Positions 8,044-16,106 of a stretch of 25,444 nt of DNA are shown here, in pieces. Below the pieces are notes generated by a model, which did not search any database, had not been told where the DNA came from, and saw only the letters and a list, made by a program, of their open reading frames with translations. Positions within the stretch are counted from its first letter, which is position 1, and each line of letters begins with the position of its first letter. Position numbers and translations under genes: made by a program. The stretch spans positions 1-25,444 of the forward strand of contig USGK01000020.1 in NCBI GenBank assembly GCA_900554175.1. The letters are read 5' to 3'. Source of the DNA: an uncultured Clostridium sp. (GTDB lineage: Bacteria > Bacillota > Clostridia > TANB77 > CAG-508).

Positions 8044-8061
8044 AAGAGTGTCTATACTCTT
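8044..8061 (-). repeat. Small hairpin between sufB and sufD
   Basis: AAGAGT and ACTCTT arms with a 6-base loop; on the operon strand the hairpin is followed after a few bases by a T7 run. It is too short for a confident terminator but could be a processing or partial attenuation site that sets the SufB to SufD ratio. Confidence 0.35.
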
Positions 8062-8105
8062 TTCATTATATTTAATTTTAAAAAGAATTAATATAAAACT
8101 TTATT

Positions 8106-9503
8106 TTAACCAATAGCTCCTTCTAATTCTAAATTTATCAAATTATTCATTTCAACTGCATATTCAACAGGGAGTTCTTTTGATATAGGATATGCAAATC
8201 CTCTTACTATCATTGCTTTTGCATCTTCTTCTGATAATCCCCTACTCATTAAATAAAAAATTGCTTTATCACTTATTTTTCCGATTTTAGCTTCATGTGA
8301 AAATTCTACATCATCTGTTTTAATATCGTTAGTTGGTATTGTATCTGAAATCGAATTATCATCTAACATTAGTGATTCACAAGACACTGATGATTTTGAA
8401 TTTTTTGCTACCTCGTTTATTCTTACTAGACTTCTATAAGTGCATTTTCCTCCATCTTTAGAAATTGATTTTGCATTTACTACACTTGAAGTATTTTTTG
8501 CATTGTGAACAACTTTAAAACCATTATCTAAATTTTGACCTTTACCTGCAAATGAAATTCCTGTATACTCTGTTTTTGCTCCATCTCCATTTAAAATGCT
8601 CATAGGATAAAGCATAGATATTTTTGAACCAAATGAACCAGTTACCCATTCCATCTTTGCATTTTTTCCTACCAATGCTTTTTTAGTATTTAAATTTAGC
8701 ATATTTTTTGACCAATTTTCAATTGTAGAGTATCTTAAATAGCTATTGTCTTTAACATATAATTCAACACAACCTGCATGTAAATTTACTTTATTATATT
8801 TAGGTGCACTACAACCTTCTATAAAATGAAGTGATGCTCCTTCATCTACAATAATCAAAGTATGTTCAAATTGACCTGATTCAGGTGAATTTAATCTAAA
8901 GTATGATTGAAGTGGGATGTCTACTTTCACTCCCCTTGGAACATATACAAATGACCCTCCTGACCATACAGCACCATGTAGTGCAACAAATTTATGATCA
9001 TAAACTGGTACACATTTCATGAAATGTGCTTTTACTAAATCAGGATATTCTCTAACTGCAGTTTCCATATCTGTATAAATTACTCCTTGTTCTAAAAGTT
9101 CTTCTTTCATGCTGTGATAAACTACTTCTGAATCATATTGTGCTCCAACTCCCGCTAAAGATTTTTTTTCTGCTTCCGGAATTCCAAGTTTATCGAATGT
9201 ATCTTTTATATCTTTTGGAACATCATCCCATGAATTATTTAATTTGGTTTTTGGTCTTACATATGTTGCAATTTCATCCATATTAAGTTCAGAAATATCT
9301 GGTCCCCATGTCGGAAGTTCTAATTTTTCATAAACTTCTAGAGCTTTTAATCTGAATTCTTTCATCCAATTTGGTTCTTTTTTTTGTCTTGATATTTCCT
9401 CAATTATATCTTTTGTTAAACCTTTCTTTATTTTAAAGTCATATTCATCTTTGTTTTTTATATCATAGATATTTCTATTTATTTCTTCAACTTGAGTTTT
9501 CAT
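8106..9503 (-). CDS. sufB: SufB, core scaffold of the SufBCD complex
   Basis: A 465-aa protein of normal length for SufB, with clear family segments: YVPRGVKVDIPLQSYFR, SPESGQFEHTLIIVDEGA, and the C-terminal DDVEFSHEAKIGKIS and YLMSRGLSEEDA. The cysteine in SCESLMLDD is at the position of the cluster-assembly cysteine of SufB. It forms the assembly scaffold with SufC and SufD in the cytosol. ATG at 9503 has AAAGGATAAAG upstream. About 110 bases separate it from sufC, with no clear promoter or terminator seen there. Confidence 0.96.
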   Translation of the reverse strand: MKTQVEEINRNIYDIKNKDEYDFKIKKGLTKDIIEEISRQKKEPNWMKEFRLKALEVYEKLELPTWGPDISELNMDEIATYVRPKTKLNNSWDDVPKDIKDTFDKLGIPEAEKKSLAGVGAQYDSEVVYHSMKEELLEQGVIYTDMETAVREYPDLVKAHFMKCVPVYDHKFVALHGAVWSGGSFVYVPRGVKVDIPLQSYFRLNSPESGQFEHTLIIVDEGASLHFIEGCSAPKYNKVNLHAGCVELYVKDNSYLRYSTIENWSKNMLNLNTKKALVGKNAKMEWVTGSFGSKISMLYPMSILNGDGAKTEYTGISFAGKGQNLDNGFKVVHNAKNTSSVVNAKSISKDGGKCTYRSLVRINEVAKNSKSSVSCESLMLDDNSISDTIPTNDIKTDDVEFSHEAKIGKISDKAIFYLMSRGLSEEDAKAMIVRGFAYPISKELPVEYAVEMNNLINLELEGAIG

Positions 9504-9616
9504 TCTTTATCCTTTCTCAATTATTAGTTAAAAATTTTTTTACATTAAGCAAATTATAATAAATAAGAAGTAATCCAGTTCAAACATTAAATGCTGATCT
9601 ATTCTTCAACCGTAGT

Positions 9617-10357
9617 TTATTTTCTGTATTTACTATATCCATTTTCTTCAATTTCTAAAGCCAATTTTGCATCACCTGTTGTAACAATTTTTCCATCTAC
9701 TAGAACATGTACATAGTCAGGTTTTAAACTATGCAAAATTTTTGAATTATGTGTTATTATTAAAACTGCATTTTCATTGTTCTTAAACATTTCAATTCCT
9801 TTTGAAACTGTTTTTATTGCATCAACATCTAACCCAGAATCTGTCTCATCAAGTATTGCAAGTTTTGAATTTAATACAAGCATTTGTAAAATTTCATTTT
9901 TCTTTTTTTCTCCACCAGAAAATCCTACATTTAAACTTCTTTCCATATTTGCTGGATTCATTTTTAATTCTTCCATATCTTTTTTTAACTCTTCTCTGAA
10001 TGCCAAAACTTTCACTGGTTTTCCTGTTATTTTACTTTTTGCATATTTTAAAAAGTTTGTAACAGATACACCTGGAATTTCTTCTGGAAGTTGAAATGAC
10101 ATAAATACTCCTTTTCTTGCTATTTCATCTGTTTTTGAGTTAGTTATATCTTCTCCTTCAAATATAATTTCTCCGGCAGTCTTGGTATATTGTGGATTAT
10201 TTAAAATTGCATTTGCTGTTGTTGTTTTTCCTGAACCATTTGGGCCCATTATTACATGTATTTCTCCTTTGTTTATATTTAAATTTATTCCTTTTAATAT
10301 TTCTTTTTCTCCTGCATTTACATATAAATCTTTTATTTGTAATAATCTTTCACTCAT
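9617..10357 (-). CDS. sufC: SufC, ATPase of the SufBCD complex
   Basis: A 246-aa ABC-type ATPase without membrane segments. Walker A is GPNGSGKT (38-45), the signature is FSGGEKKK (from 146), and Walker B is LAILDETDSGLDVDA with Glu171. The FSGGEKKK form and the GLDVDA ending are typical of SufC. ATP hydrolysis drives conformational change of SufB-SufD during cluster assembly. ATG at 10357 has AGGA six bases upstream. It is the first suf structural gene, 56 bases after the DtxR-fold regulator. A better AAAGGAG farther upstream in the gap has no start codon at useful spacing. Confidence 0.96.
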   Translation of the reverse strand: MSERLLQIKDLYVNAGEKEILKGINLNINKGEIHVIMGPNGSGKTTTANAILNNPQYTKTAGEIIFEGEDITNSKTDEIARKGVFMSFQLPEEIPGVSVTNFLKYAKSKITGKPVKVLAFREELKKDMEELKMNPANMERSLNVGFSGGEKKKNEILQMLVLNSKLAILDETDSGLDVDAIKTVSKGIEMFKNNENAVLIITHNSKILHSLKPDYVHVLVDGKIVTTGDAKLALEIEENGYSKYRK

Positions 10358-10413
10358 TTTTATCCTGCTTTAGGTTTTACCCCTTAGCTCTCCTTTCTTA
10401 ATTTTAATTTTTA

Positions 10414-10866
10414 TTAATTATTTATTTTCTTTCTCCTTAAGCAACTCCTACATTTATTTTTATTTATATCATATCCACATTCTAGGCTATATAAACCTAA
10501 AGTTTTATTTGTGTATATTGCAATCTTGTTCAAAGTTTCATCATCTAATGTTGCTTTTATCTTACTTGCCTCTTGTTCTGCCTTTTTTTCGTCTAGTTTT
10601 AATATCTCACTAAAAAAAATATACATTATATCATAAGCTTCTAATGTTTTTTGTGCTTTTAAAACTCCTTCTTCTGTAAGTGTTATGCTTCCATATAATT
10701 CATAATTTATTAATCCTTCAGTTTTTAAATTGTTTACCGCATAGTTTACAGTTGGTTTTGTTTTATTTAATTTATTGGCAATATCTGTAATTCGGACATT
10801 TTTCTCGGTCTTTTGAAGAGTATATATCGTTTTTAGATATTCCTCCTGAATACTTGTTAATTTCAT
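10414..10866 (-). CDS. DtxR/MntR-fold regulator of the suf operon, metal ligands lost, Cys cluster gained
   Basis: A 150-aa protein. A winged helix-turn-helix (about 1-70, ITDIANKLNKTKPTVNYAVN) is followed by a DtxR-type dimerisation domain (about 72-125). Aligned without gaps to DtxR/IdeR, the ligand positions His79, Glu83, His98, Cys102, Glu105 and His106 are here Tyr78, Tyr82, Glu97, Ser101, Lys104 and Ala105. Only an acidic residue (Glu9) remains at the Met10 position. The C-terminus carries Cys130, Cys139 and Cys142 (CX8CX2C) in a basic tail. It heads the suf operon and has a palindrome at its promoter, so it probably autoregulates and controls suf. An Fe-S cluster or cysteine-metal input is inferred, not shown. 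Confidence 0.85.
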   Translation of the reverse strand: MKLTSIQEEYLKTIYTLQKTEKNVRITDIANKLNKTKPTVNYAVNNLKTEGLINYELYGSITLTEEGVLKAQKTLEAYDIMYIFFSEILKLDEKKAEQEASKIKATLDDETLNKIAIYTNKTLGLYSLECGYDINKNKCRSCLRRKKINN

Positions 10867-10885
10867 TTTAATCTCATTCCTTTTT

Positions 10886-10901
10886 GTTAGAGTACTCTAA
10901 C
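10886..10901. promoter_or_regulatory. Perfect 16-bp palindromic operator at the suf operon start
   Basis: GTTAGAGTACTCTAAC is a perfect palindrome directly abutting the -10 box, covering the expected transcription start. Its TTAG...CTAA ends resemble DtxR/IdeR boxes. Most likely the binding site of the DtxR-fold regulator encoded immediately downstream. Confidence 0.75.
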
Positions 10902-10930
10902 ATTATAGTACCATATTAATAAATTGTCAA
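10902..10930 (-). promoter_or_regulatory. Consensus sigma-A promoter of the suf operon
   Basis: Minus-strand TTGACA (10925-10930), a 17-base spacer and TATAAT (10902-10907) match the consensus exactly. A maximal promoter combined with an operator at the start site suggests control mainly by repression. Confidence 0.85.
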
Positions 10931-10961
10931 CATTTTCTCTAAAAAATTGGCATAAAACGGC

Positions 10962-11003
10962 AAAAAAGAAACGTTTCTAATAAATTAAGAAACATTTCTT
11001 TTA
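10962..11003 (-). terminator. Terminator after the DUF3137-like gene
   Basis: Minus-strand arms AAGAAATGTTTC (11000-10989) and GAAACGTTTCTT (10977-10966) pair over 12 positions with one G-T wobble and are followed by a T-run. It insulates the suf promoter from upstream transcription. A shorter T-run on the other strand gives weak bidirectional potential. Confidence 0.75.
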
Positions 11004-11027
11004 CATTTTTATTTTATAATTTTTCTG

Positions 11028-12080
11028 CTAATCTGCAATACTATTGTTTTCTAATTGATTTAATATTAAGTTACTTAGTTCGATTGAGAAACTGCTAATT
11101 TTATATAAATCATAAATAACTCTTTCATCTAAAGAATTTTGCGAATTCATTGCAAAAACATCTATATTATGAAATCTAATATAAAGCATGTCCTTTTTTA
11201 ATGTTAATTCAATTCTTACACCCAAATTGTCTTTTATTTGTGTCATTGTTTCCATCATATTTGATGTTAAAAATTGAAATGTTTTAATTTGATCATTACT
11301 ATATACATCATATTCTTCTTCAAATTCTGAAGAATCCAGTTGTACTCGTAATTTTTCTTTATTAGCTGGACCAGTACTTTTAGAAGAAGATTTTTCATGA
11401 GTATCATGTCTTAAATAAAAATTAAAATCTATACTTTTGGGTAATTTTAATCTACAAAAACATCCATCAAAAAGAGTTGTATATGTTGTTTTTTCTGTTT
11501 TATTTCCATTACTATCAGTTTCTTCTGTCACATGTTCTTTTTTTGTTAATACATCAAACAATGTATATTCACATCCGTTATTTAATGTCCCTCCAAAAGC
11601 TCCACTTTGTACATATACATCATATTTTTCAAATTCTGCATTATTATAGTCAGAAGTTTGTTTATCTATTTTTATATAATCAATATTAGGTTGATTAAGT
11701 TCTTTTTTTATCTCGTCTACAGTAACTGAATAAAATTTATCTTTATAATCACTTCTAGATACTAATTTTCTTCCTTTAGATTTATTTTTTAAGTTATATG
11801 CCAATATCCAACATATAACAGATGCCCATATTAAAAATATTGAAAATGCAAAAACAATTCCAACAATTACAAGAATAAGTGCTCCTTTTGAATAATCTAC
11901 TGTAGCTGTCCTCATTGTTTCCAATTCTTCTCCATATTTTTCAATAATGTTTTTATAAATTCTATTAAATTTTTCGTCACTGCTATATCTTGTTTCTTCT
12001 TTTGCTTTACTCAAATTGTTTTCGATAAGTTCAACTTCTTTTTCGTTAAATCCATTTTCGTCCAATCTATTATCTGCCAT
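11028..12080 (-). CDS. Membrane-anchored DUF3137-like protein
   Basis: A 350-aa protein. The N-terminal 60 residues are charged and helical. One or two membrane segments lie at about 66-96 (GALILVIVGIVFAFSIFLIW onward). They are followed by a long soluble domain with the TLFDGCFCRLKLPK and NLGVRIELTLKKDMLYIRF patterns seen in DUF3137 proteins, whose function is unknown. ATG at 12080 has AAAGGAGTG upstream. It lies 81 bases after the vWA gene, with an intrinsic terminator between them, so its expression needs read-through or an internal promoter. The DUF3137 assignment rests on pattern memory. Confidence 0.6.
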   Translation of the reverse strand: MADNRLDENGFNEKEVELIENNLSKAKEETRYSSDEKFNRIYKNIIEKYGEELETMRTATVDYSKGALILVIVGIVFAFSIFLIWASVICWILAYNLKNKSKGRKLVSRSDYKDKFYSVTVDEIKKELNQPNIDYIKIDKQTSDYNNAEFEKYDVYVQSGAFGGTLNNGCEYTLFDVLTKKEHVTEETDSNGNKTEKTTYTTLFDGCFCRLKLPKSIDFNFYLRHDTHEKSSSKSTGPANKEKLRVQLDSSEFEEEYDVYSNDQIKTFQFLTSNMMETMTQIKDNLGVRIELTLKKDMLYIRFHNIDVFAMNSQNSLDERVIYDLYKISSFSIELSNLILNQLENNSIAD

Positions 12081-12104
12081 ATATTAACACTCCTTTTTTT
12101 AGAT

Positions 12105-12147
12105 AAAAAGTTGCTACAATAAGTTTATATTAATTATTTATAGCAAC
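12105..12147 (-). terminator. Terminator between the vWA gene and the DUF3137-like gene
   Basis: Arms GTTGCTA (12141-12147 on the minus strand) and TAGCAAC (12110-12116), extended by A-T pairs into AAAG and TTTT, precede five T. The loop is about 24 bases, so efficiency may be partial. The downstream gene's ribosome site follows directly. Confidence 0.6.
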
Positions 12148-12161
12148 CTTTATTTAATTTA

Positions 12162-13604
12162 CTATTTTATATCTTTATATCCATTATACTTTTTGAACAT
12201 AATAATTGATATTAATGTAACTGGTATTATACATAATATAATTTTTATTCCTAATCCTGTATTTGGAAAAATTTTATTAGCAATAGTATTGTCTTTATTT
12301 ATATCTTCCTTTATTTCAGATAGTTGAATTTCTGGACTACTTGAAAGTATTACTGTATAGTCTTTTAAATCTTTATCTTTATATGTTAATACAACCTTTT
12401 GATTTGTAGCAATAGTTTTGTTTAGTATAGCTGTGTTTTTCATATCTTTTATTTTTAATTTGTATTTTAAGCTTGCAACCTGATTACCTTTTAATTCACC
12501 AACATTCCATTCTATTATATTATTTTCTTTATCTATAGTATCTGATGTTGTTCCAATATTTGGATTTCCTACATAAGAAAACTCAAAATTATCTGTTATA
12601 TCTTTAGGAAAATAATCCACTACTTTAACTGTATTTATTGGATTTTGTACTTTCGTCGAAACATCATTAAGCATATCTTTTGATATTACTTTATCTATTT
12701 CTACACTAGTAGCCAAGTAATATTTATCTGTTATTGGATTTTCTTTTGTTCCAAATATTTCTTCTGATGCAGCTAATTCTTCCTCTATAGTATTTGTCCT
12801 TTCAAAAACATTTCCATTTTTATCCGCATTTCCATCTGATTCACTTATTCCTGTTAACATTGCAATTGTATATATACCTTCTTGTTTCAATTCTAATATT
12901 CTATTTTTTGTATTTAAAGCAATCTTTTTATTTATTTCATTTTTTACATCATCTGTTCCATTATTTCCACTAACATCTACATTAGGAATACCATCTGTTA
13001 ATAAAATTACTATTTTATTCTTTATATCTTTGTCAAAAGAAGTTTCTGCTTTTAGTAGTCCTGCATCAATGTTTGTCCCACTTACAGTTTTTCTATCTAA
13101 TTGTTCATTAATTTTTGATAATACAATTTCTTTATTCTGAGTTGCTCTTTGAATTAATGTGGCATCATATTTACTAGCATTTTTTCCATTAAAATCTATT
13201 ATTCCTACATTTACATTCTCATAATTTTCATATATTGAAGTTATTAATTTTGATGCACTATTTAATACAATTTCTTTTCTTGTTTTACCTGTTGATGTTA
13301 CAAAATCCATACTTGGGGAATTATCTATTACAAACAATACTTCCGTTTTATTTTGTTCTTCTTCTACTTTTGGCTTATTTTCTAACTTTAATTCTATTGT
13401 TACTTCACCTGAATCTTTATTCGAATCTACTATTGTCTTTGAAATATTTCCTTGATCATTTTCTAGTTCCTTTGTTTCACTCGCATTCTGAATTATTTTA
13501 AACTCAGTTTTTAATTCTGCGGCTTTTGCGTCTTTTGTCATTCCAATTATTGATATTAATATAATCACTATTACTGTAATCATCTTTACAATTATTTTTT
13601 TCAT
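12162..13604 (-). CDS. Cell-wall-anchored von Willebrand A-domain protein
   Basis: A 480-aa surface protein. It has a signal peptide (about 1-29, cleavage near AKA-AE), a short beta-rich segment, and a vWA domain (about 87-310) with a complete metal-ion site: DNSPS at 94-98, Thr177 in SGTNID and Asp204 in LLTDG. A beta-sandwich follows (about 315-425, VVDYFPKDITDNFEFSYVG), like the companion domains of pilin-type adhesins. The C-terminus has FPNTG (446-450), a hydrophobic stretch and a Lys-rich tail, a sortase sorting signal with Phe instead of Leu. It is likely an adhesin or minor pilin-like protein. No sortase or major pilin gene is visible nearby. The ATG has GAAAGGTAGAGG upstream. Confidence 0.85.
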   Translation of the reverse strand: MKKIIVKMITVIVIILISIIGMTKDAKAAELKTEFKIIQNASETKELENDQGNISKTIVDSNKDSGEVTIELKLENKPKVEEEQNKTEVLFVIDNSPSMDFVTSTGKTRKEIVLNSASKLITSIYENYENVNVGIIDFNGKNASKYDATLIQRATQNKEIVLSKINEQLDRKTVSGTNIDAGLLKAETSFDKDIKNKIVILLTDGIPNVDVSGNNGTDDVKNEINKKIALNTKNRILELKQEGIYTIAMLTGISESDGNADKNGNVFERTNTIEEELAASEEIFGTKENPITDKYYLATSVEIDKVISKDMLNDVSTKVQNPINTVKVVDYFPKDITDNFEFSYVGNPNIGTTSDTIDKENNIIEWNVGELKGNQVASLKYKLKIKDMKNTAILNKTIATNQKVVLTYKDKDLKDYTVILSSSPEIQLSEIKEDINKDNTIANKIFPNTGLGIKIILCIIPVTLISIIMFKKYNGYKDIK

Positions 13605-13974
13605 TTTCCTCTACCTTTCTTGTCTTAAGTTAAAGACATTTAAAATTAATATATAATTTATATATATCATTCTTTAACTTTAATTGCAATAATATACAAA
13701 AAAATCCAAAAAATTTTTTTAATATTTGCTTATATTCTTTTTTTCTTCAAGTGACTATATTTACCATATATTTCAAATAATGTCAAATAAATTTTCGTAT
13801 TTAGAATGATAAAAATATTGAAATTTAAATGATATAGAACTAATTTTTATAAAAAACTTTTAATTTTCATTGAAAATTAAATAATAATGTATTATAATAA
13901 ATTTTGTGCAAAAAATAAAATAGATTAGTGAAATCAGTCATAAACTAACTGGTTGAATTAAAGGAGGAATTTAA
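13605..13974. promoter_or_regulatory. Divergent regulatory region between the vWA gene and ldh
   Basis: No gene here. Leftward vWA promoter: TTGCAA (13684-13689), 17 bases, TATATA (13661-13666). Rightward ldh promoter: TTGAAA (13870-13875), 17 bases, TATAAT (13893-13898). A perfect 10-bp inverted repeat, AAGTTAAAGA (13627-13636) and TCTTTAACTT (13671-13680), puts one arm in the vWA promoter spacer and the other about 25 bases downstream of its -10, as for a looping repressor. A smaller TGTCTT/AAGACA hairpin overlaps the proximal arm. I saw no clear Rex site before ldh. The centre (13700-13850) is featureless AT-rich DNA. Confidence 0.55.
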
Positions 13975-14964
13975 ATGATTAAAATAGCATTTTTTGATAC
14001 AAAAGACTATGATCAGGAATTTTTTAATGAATATAATAAAAACTACAATTACGAAATAACATATTTCGAATCTAAATTAAATGCAGAAACTGCACCACTT
14101 GCAAAAGGTTTTGATGTTGTTTGTATATTTGTAAATGATACTGCAGATAAAAAAACATTAGATCTACTAAATGAATATGGAGTAAAAGTTTTGGCTCTTA
14201 GATGTGCCGGATTCAATAATGTAGATTTAGAACATGTTGGAAATATAAAAGTTGTTCGTGTTCCTCAATATTCTCCATATGCTGTTGCTGAACATGCTAC
14301 TGCATTATTATTAAATATTAATAGAAAAATTTATAAATCATATCAACGTGTTAAGAAATATAACTTTTCGTTAGATGGATTATTAGGATTTGATATCCAT
14401 GGAAAAACTATAGGTGTAGTTGGAACTGGTAGAATTGGAAAGGTTTTTATACAAATAATGAAGGGATTTGGTACTAAAATCATAGCATATGATCTTTTTA
14501 AAGATGAAAAATTTGCTAAAGAAAATGATTTTGAATATGTAAGTTTTAATGAACTTTGCCAAAGATCAGATATTATATCTTTACATTGCCCTTTAACACC
14601 TGAAACAACAAATATCATCAATAAAAATGCAATTGACCAAATGAAAAAAGGCGTAATTATTATAAATTGCAGTAGAGGACAACTTATAAATACAGATGAC
14701 CTTATAACTGAATTATCAACAGGAAAAATTGGAGGAGTTGGATTAGACGTTTATGATAAAGAAGGAGATTATTTCTTAAAAGATATGTCTAATTCTTACC
14801 AAAGAGACAAAAACTTATCTCTTTTAATCTCTATGCCAAATGTTATTGTTACATCACATCAAGCATTCTTCACATCAGAAGCTTTAAATAAAATTGCAAG
14901 TGATACATGCCAAAATATCTATGATATTATAGAAAAAGGCGAATGTATTAATGAAGTAAAATAA
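13975..14964 (+). CDS. ldhA: D-lactate dehydrogenase
   Basis: A 329-aa NAD-dependent D-2-hydroxyacid dehydrogenase that reduces pyruvate to D-lactate in fermentation. The Rossmann motif is GTGRIG at 150-155. The catalytic triad is Arg234 (NCSRGQ), Glu263 (DKEGDYF) and His295 (TSHQAFFT), almost the same numbers as in Lactobacillus D-LDH. RCAGFNNVD (76-84) is the substrate-loop signature. The Tyr-Phe after Glu263 and the QAFFT ending favour D-LDH over other family members. ATG has a strong AAAGGAGG site. The stop codon directly abuts the ATG of the next gene. Confidence 0.93.
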   Translation: MIKIAFFDTKDYDQEFFNEYNKNYNYEITYFESKLNAETAPLAKGFDVVCIFVNDTADKKTLDLLNEYGVKVLALRCAGFNNVDLEHVGNIKVVRVPQYSPYAVAEHATALLLNINRKIYKSYQRVKKYNFSLDGLLGFDIHGKTIGVVGTGRIGKVFIQIMKGFGTKIIAYDLFKDEKFAKENDFEYVSFNELCQRSDIISLHCPLTPETTNIINKNAIDQMKKGVIIINCSRGQLINTDDLITELSTGKIGGVGLDVYDKEGDYFLKDMSNSYQRDKNLSLLISMPNVIVTSHQAFFTSEALNKIASDTCQNIYDIIEKGECINEVK

Positions 14965-16035
14965 ATGAAACTACGTGCTCCAGAATATTATAAGAACTTT
15001 CAATGTATAGCAGATAAATGTAACGATACCTGTTGCAAACAGTGGGAAATAGACATAGATAAGAAAACTACTCTTTTTTATCAAAACATAGATGGAGAGT
15101 TTGGGAAAATGCTAAAAGAAAATATTTCATCTACTTTGCCTAATCATTTCATTTTAGATAAAAATAACAAATGTCCTTTTTTAACAAAAAATAATCTTTG
15201 TAGCATCTATATAAAATTAGGTGAAGAAAATTTGTGTGAAATATGTAAAAAACACCCACGTTACTATGAATGGTTTAAAGATTTTAAAGAATGTGGCATC
15301 GGATTATGTTGCGAAGAAGCAGCAAGAATTATTTTAAGTCAGGACAGGCCTTTTAAAACCTATGAAATTAATATAAGTCCTGAACCATATGATTCATATA
15401 ACGAAAAACTATATTCTTTTCTTTCTAAGATAAGAGACACTATAATTCTATATTTGGAAGATAAGTCTGTTCCTTTTAATGTTAAATTATTTAATATTTT
15501 ATGTTATTCAGAAATACTTCAAAAAAGAATTGATAATAATGATTTCGATTGTCTAAAAAACTTAGAATATATACCTATATTTAGTAGAAATACTACAAAA
15601 ACTAATTTGAAAAATATTATATATTTTTATTCAAAACTTGAACCTTTAAATAAAGAATGGATTGAATACTTAAAGAAATCTACTAGTAAACTAGATAAAT
15701 ATTCATATACATTTACTTCATTTAAAACTAATATTAATGTTTATTTACAAAATTTAGCAATTTATTTTATATGGAGATATTTTTTAAAAGGAGTCTTTGA
15801 CAGAGATATTTTATCAAAAATTAATTTTATGGTTGTAAGTTTAATTGTTATTAATTTTTTGTTTTGGTGTAAGTATACAGAAAAAAACAATTTATTATTT
15901 GATGATTGTGTAAATATTGTGAAAGATTATTCTAAAGAAATTGAATATTGTGAAAATAATTTAAATTCTTTATTTAACGCAAGTTATGAAAATTACTTTT
16001 TTTCTATTGATTATTTAAAGGGATTACTATTGTAA
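14965..16035 (+). CDS. FliB/YkgJ-like cysteine-rich protein (lysine-N-methylase family)
   Basis: A 356-aa protein. Its N-terminal 125 residues hold eleven cysteines in the order Cys14, 19, 23, 24, 70, 79, 91, 94, 110, 115 and 116, the pattern of the YkgJ/FliB zinc- or iron-cluster-binding region. The C-terminal two thirds are helical with hydrophobic stretches. Homologues are annotated as flagellin lysine-N-methylase, but no flagellar gene is visible here, so the substrate is open. The ATG follows the ldh stop with zero gap and no clear ribosome site of its own, so it is probably translated by coupling to ldh. Confidence 0.75.
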   Translation: MKLRAPEYYKNFQCIADKCNDTCCKQWEIDIDKKTTLFYQNIDGEFGKMLKENISSTLPNHFILDKNNKCPFLTKNNLCSIYIKLGEENLCEICKKHPRYYEWFKDFKECGIGLCCEEAARIILSQDRPFKTYEINISPEPYDSYNEKLYSFLSKIRDTIILYLEDKSVPFNVKLFNILCYSEILQKRIDNNDFDCLKNLEYIPIFSRNTTKTNLKNIIYFYSKLEPLNKEWIEYLKKSTSKLDKYSYTFTSFKTNINVYLQNLAIYFIWRYFLKGVFDRDILSKINFMVVSLIVINFLFWCKYTEKNNLLFDDCVNIVKDYSKEIEYCENNLNSLFNASYENYFFSIDYLKGLLL

Positions 16036-16045
16036 TCCCTTTAAA
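16014..16045. terminator. Convergent stem-loop after the FliB-like gene and the ABC operon
   Basis: A 14-bp perfect stem (TTTAAAGGGATTAC, 16014-16027, with its complement at 16032-16045) and a TATT tetraloop. The left arm includes the last codons of the FliB-like gene. T-runs are short on both sides. It probably ends both the rightward ldh operon and the leftward ABC operon. Confidence 0.6.
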
Positions 16046-16106
16046 TATATCTTAATGAATCAATTATATCCATTTTGTTAACATTATATGTGTTTTAATC
16101 AAATCT

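Noticed and set aside
9777..10094. 105-aa rightward open frame inside sufC
   Set aside because: A shadow of sufC on the opposite strand with Ser/Phe-rich low-complexity composition and no ribosome site.
10358..10413. Riboswitch or T-box leader before sufC
   Set aside because: The 56-base gap is too short and shows no conserved riboswitch core or T-box; only an unused AAAGGAG and short G/C patches are visible.
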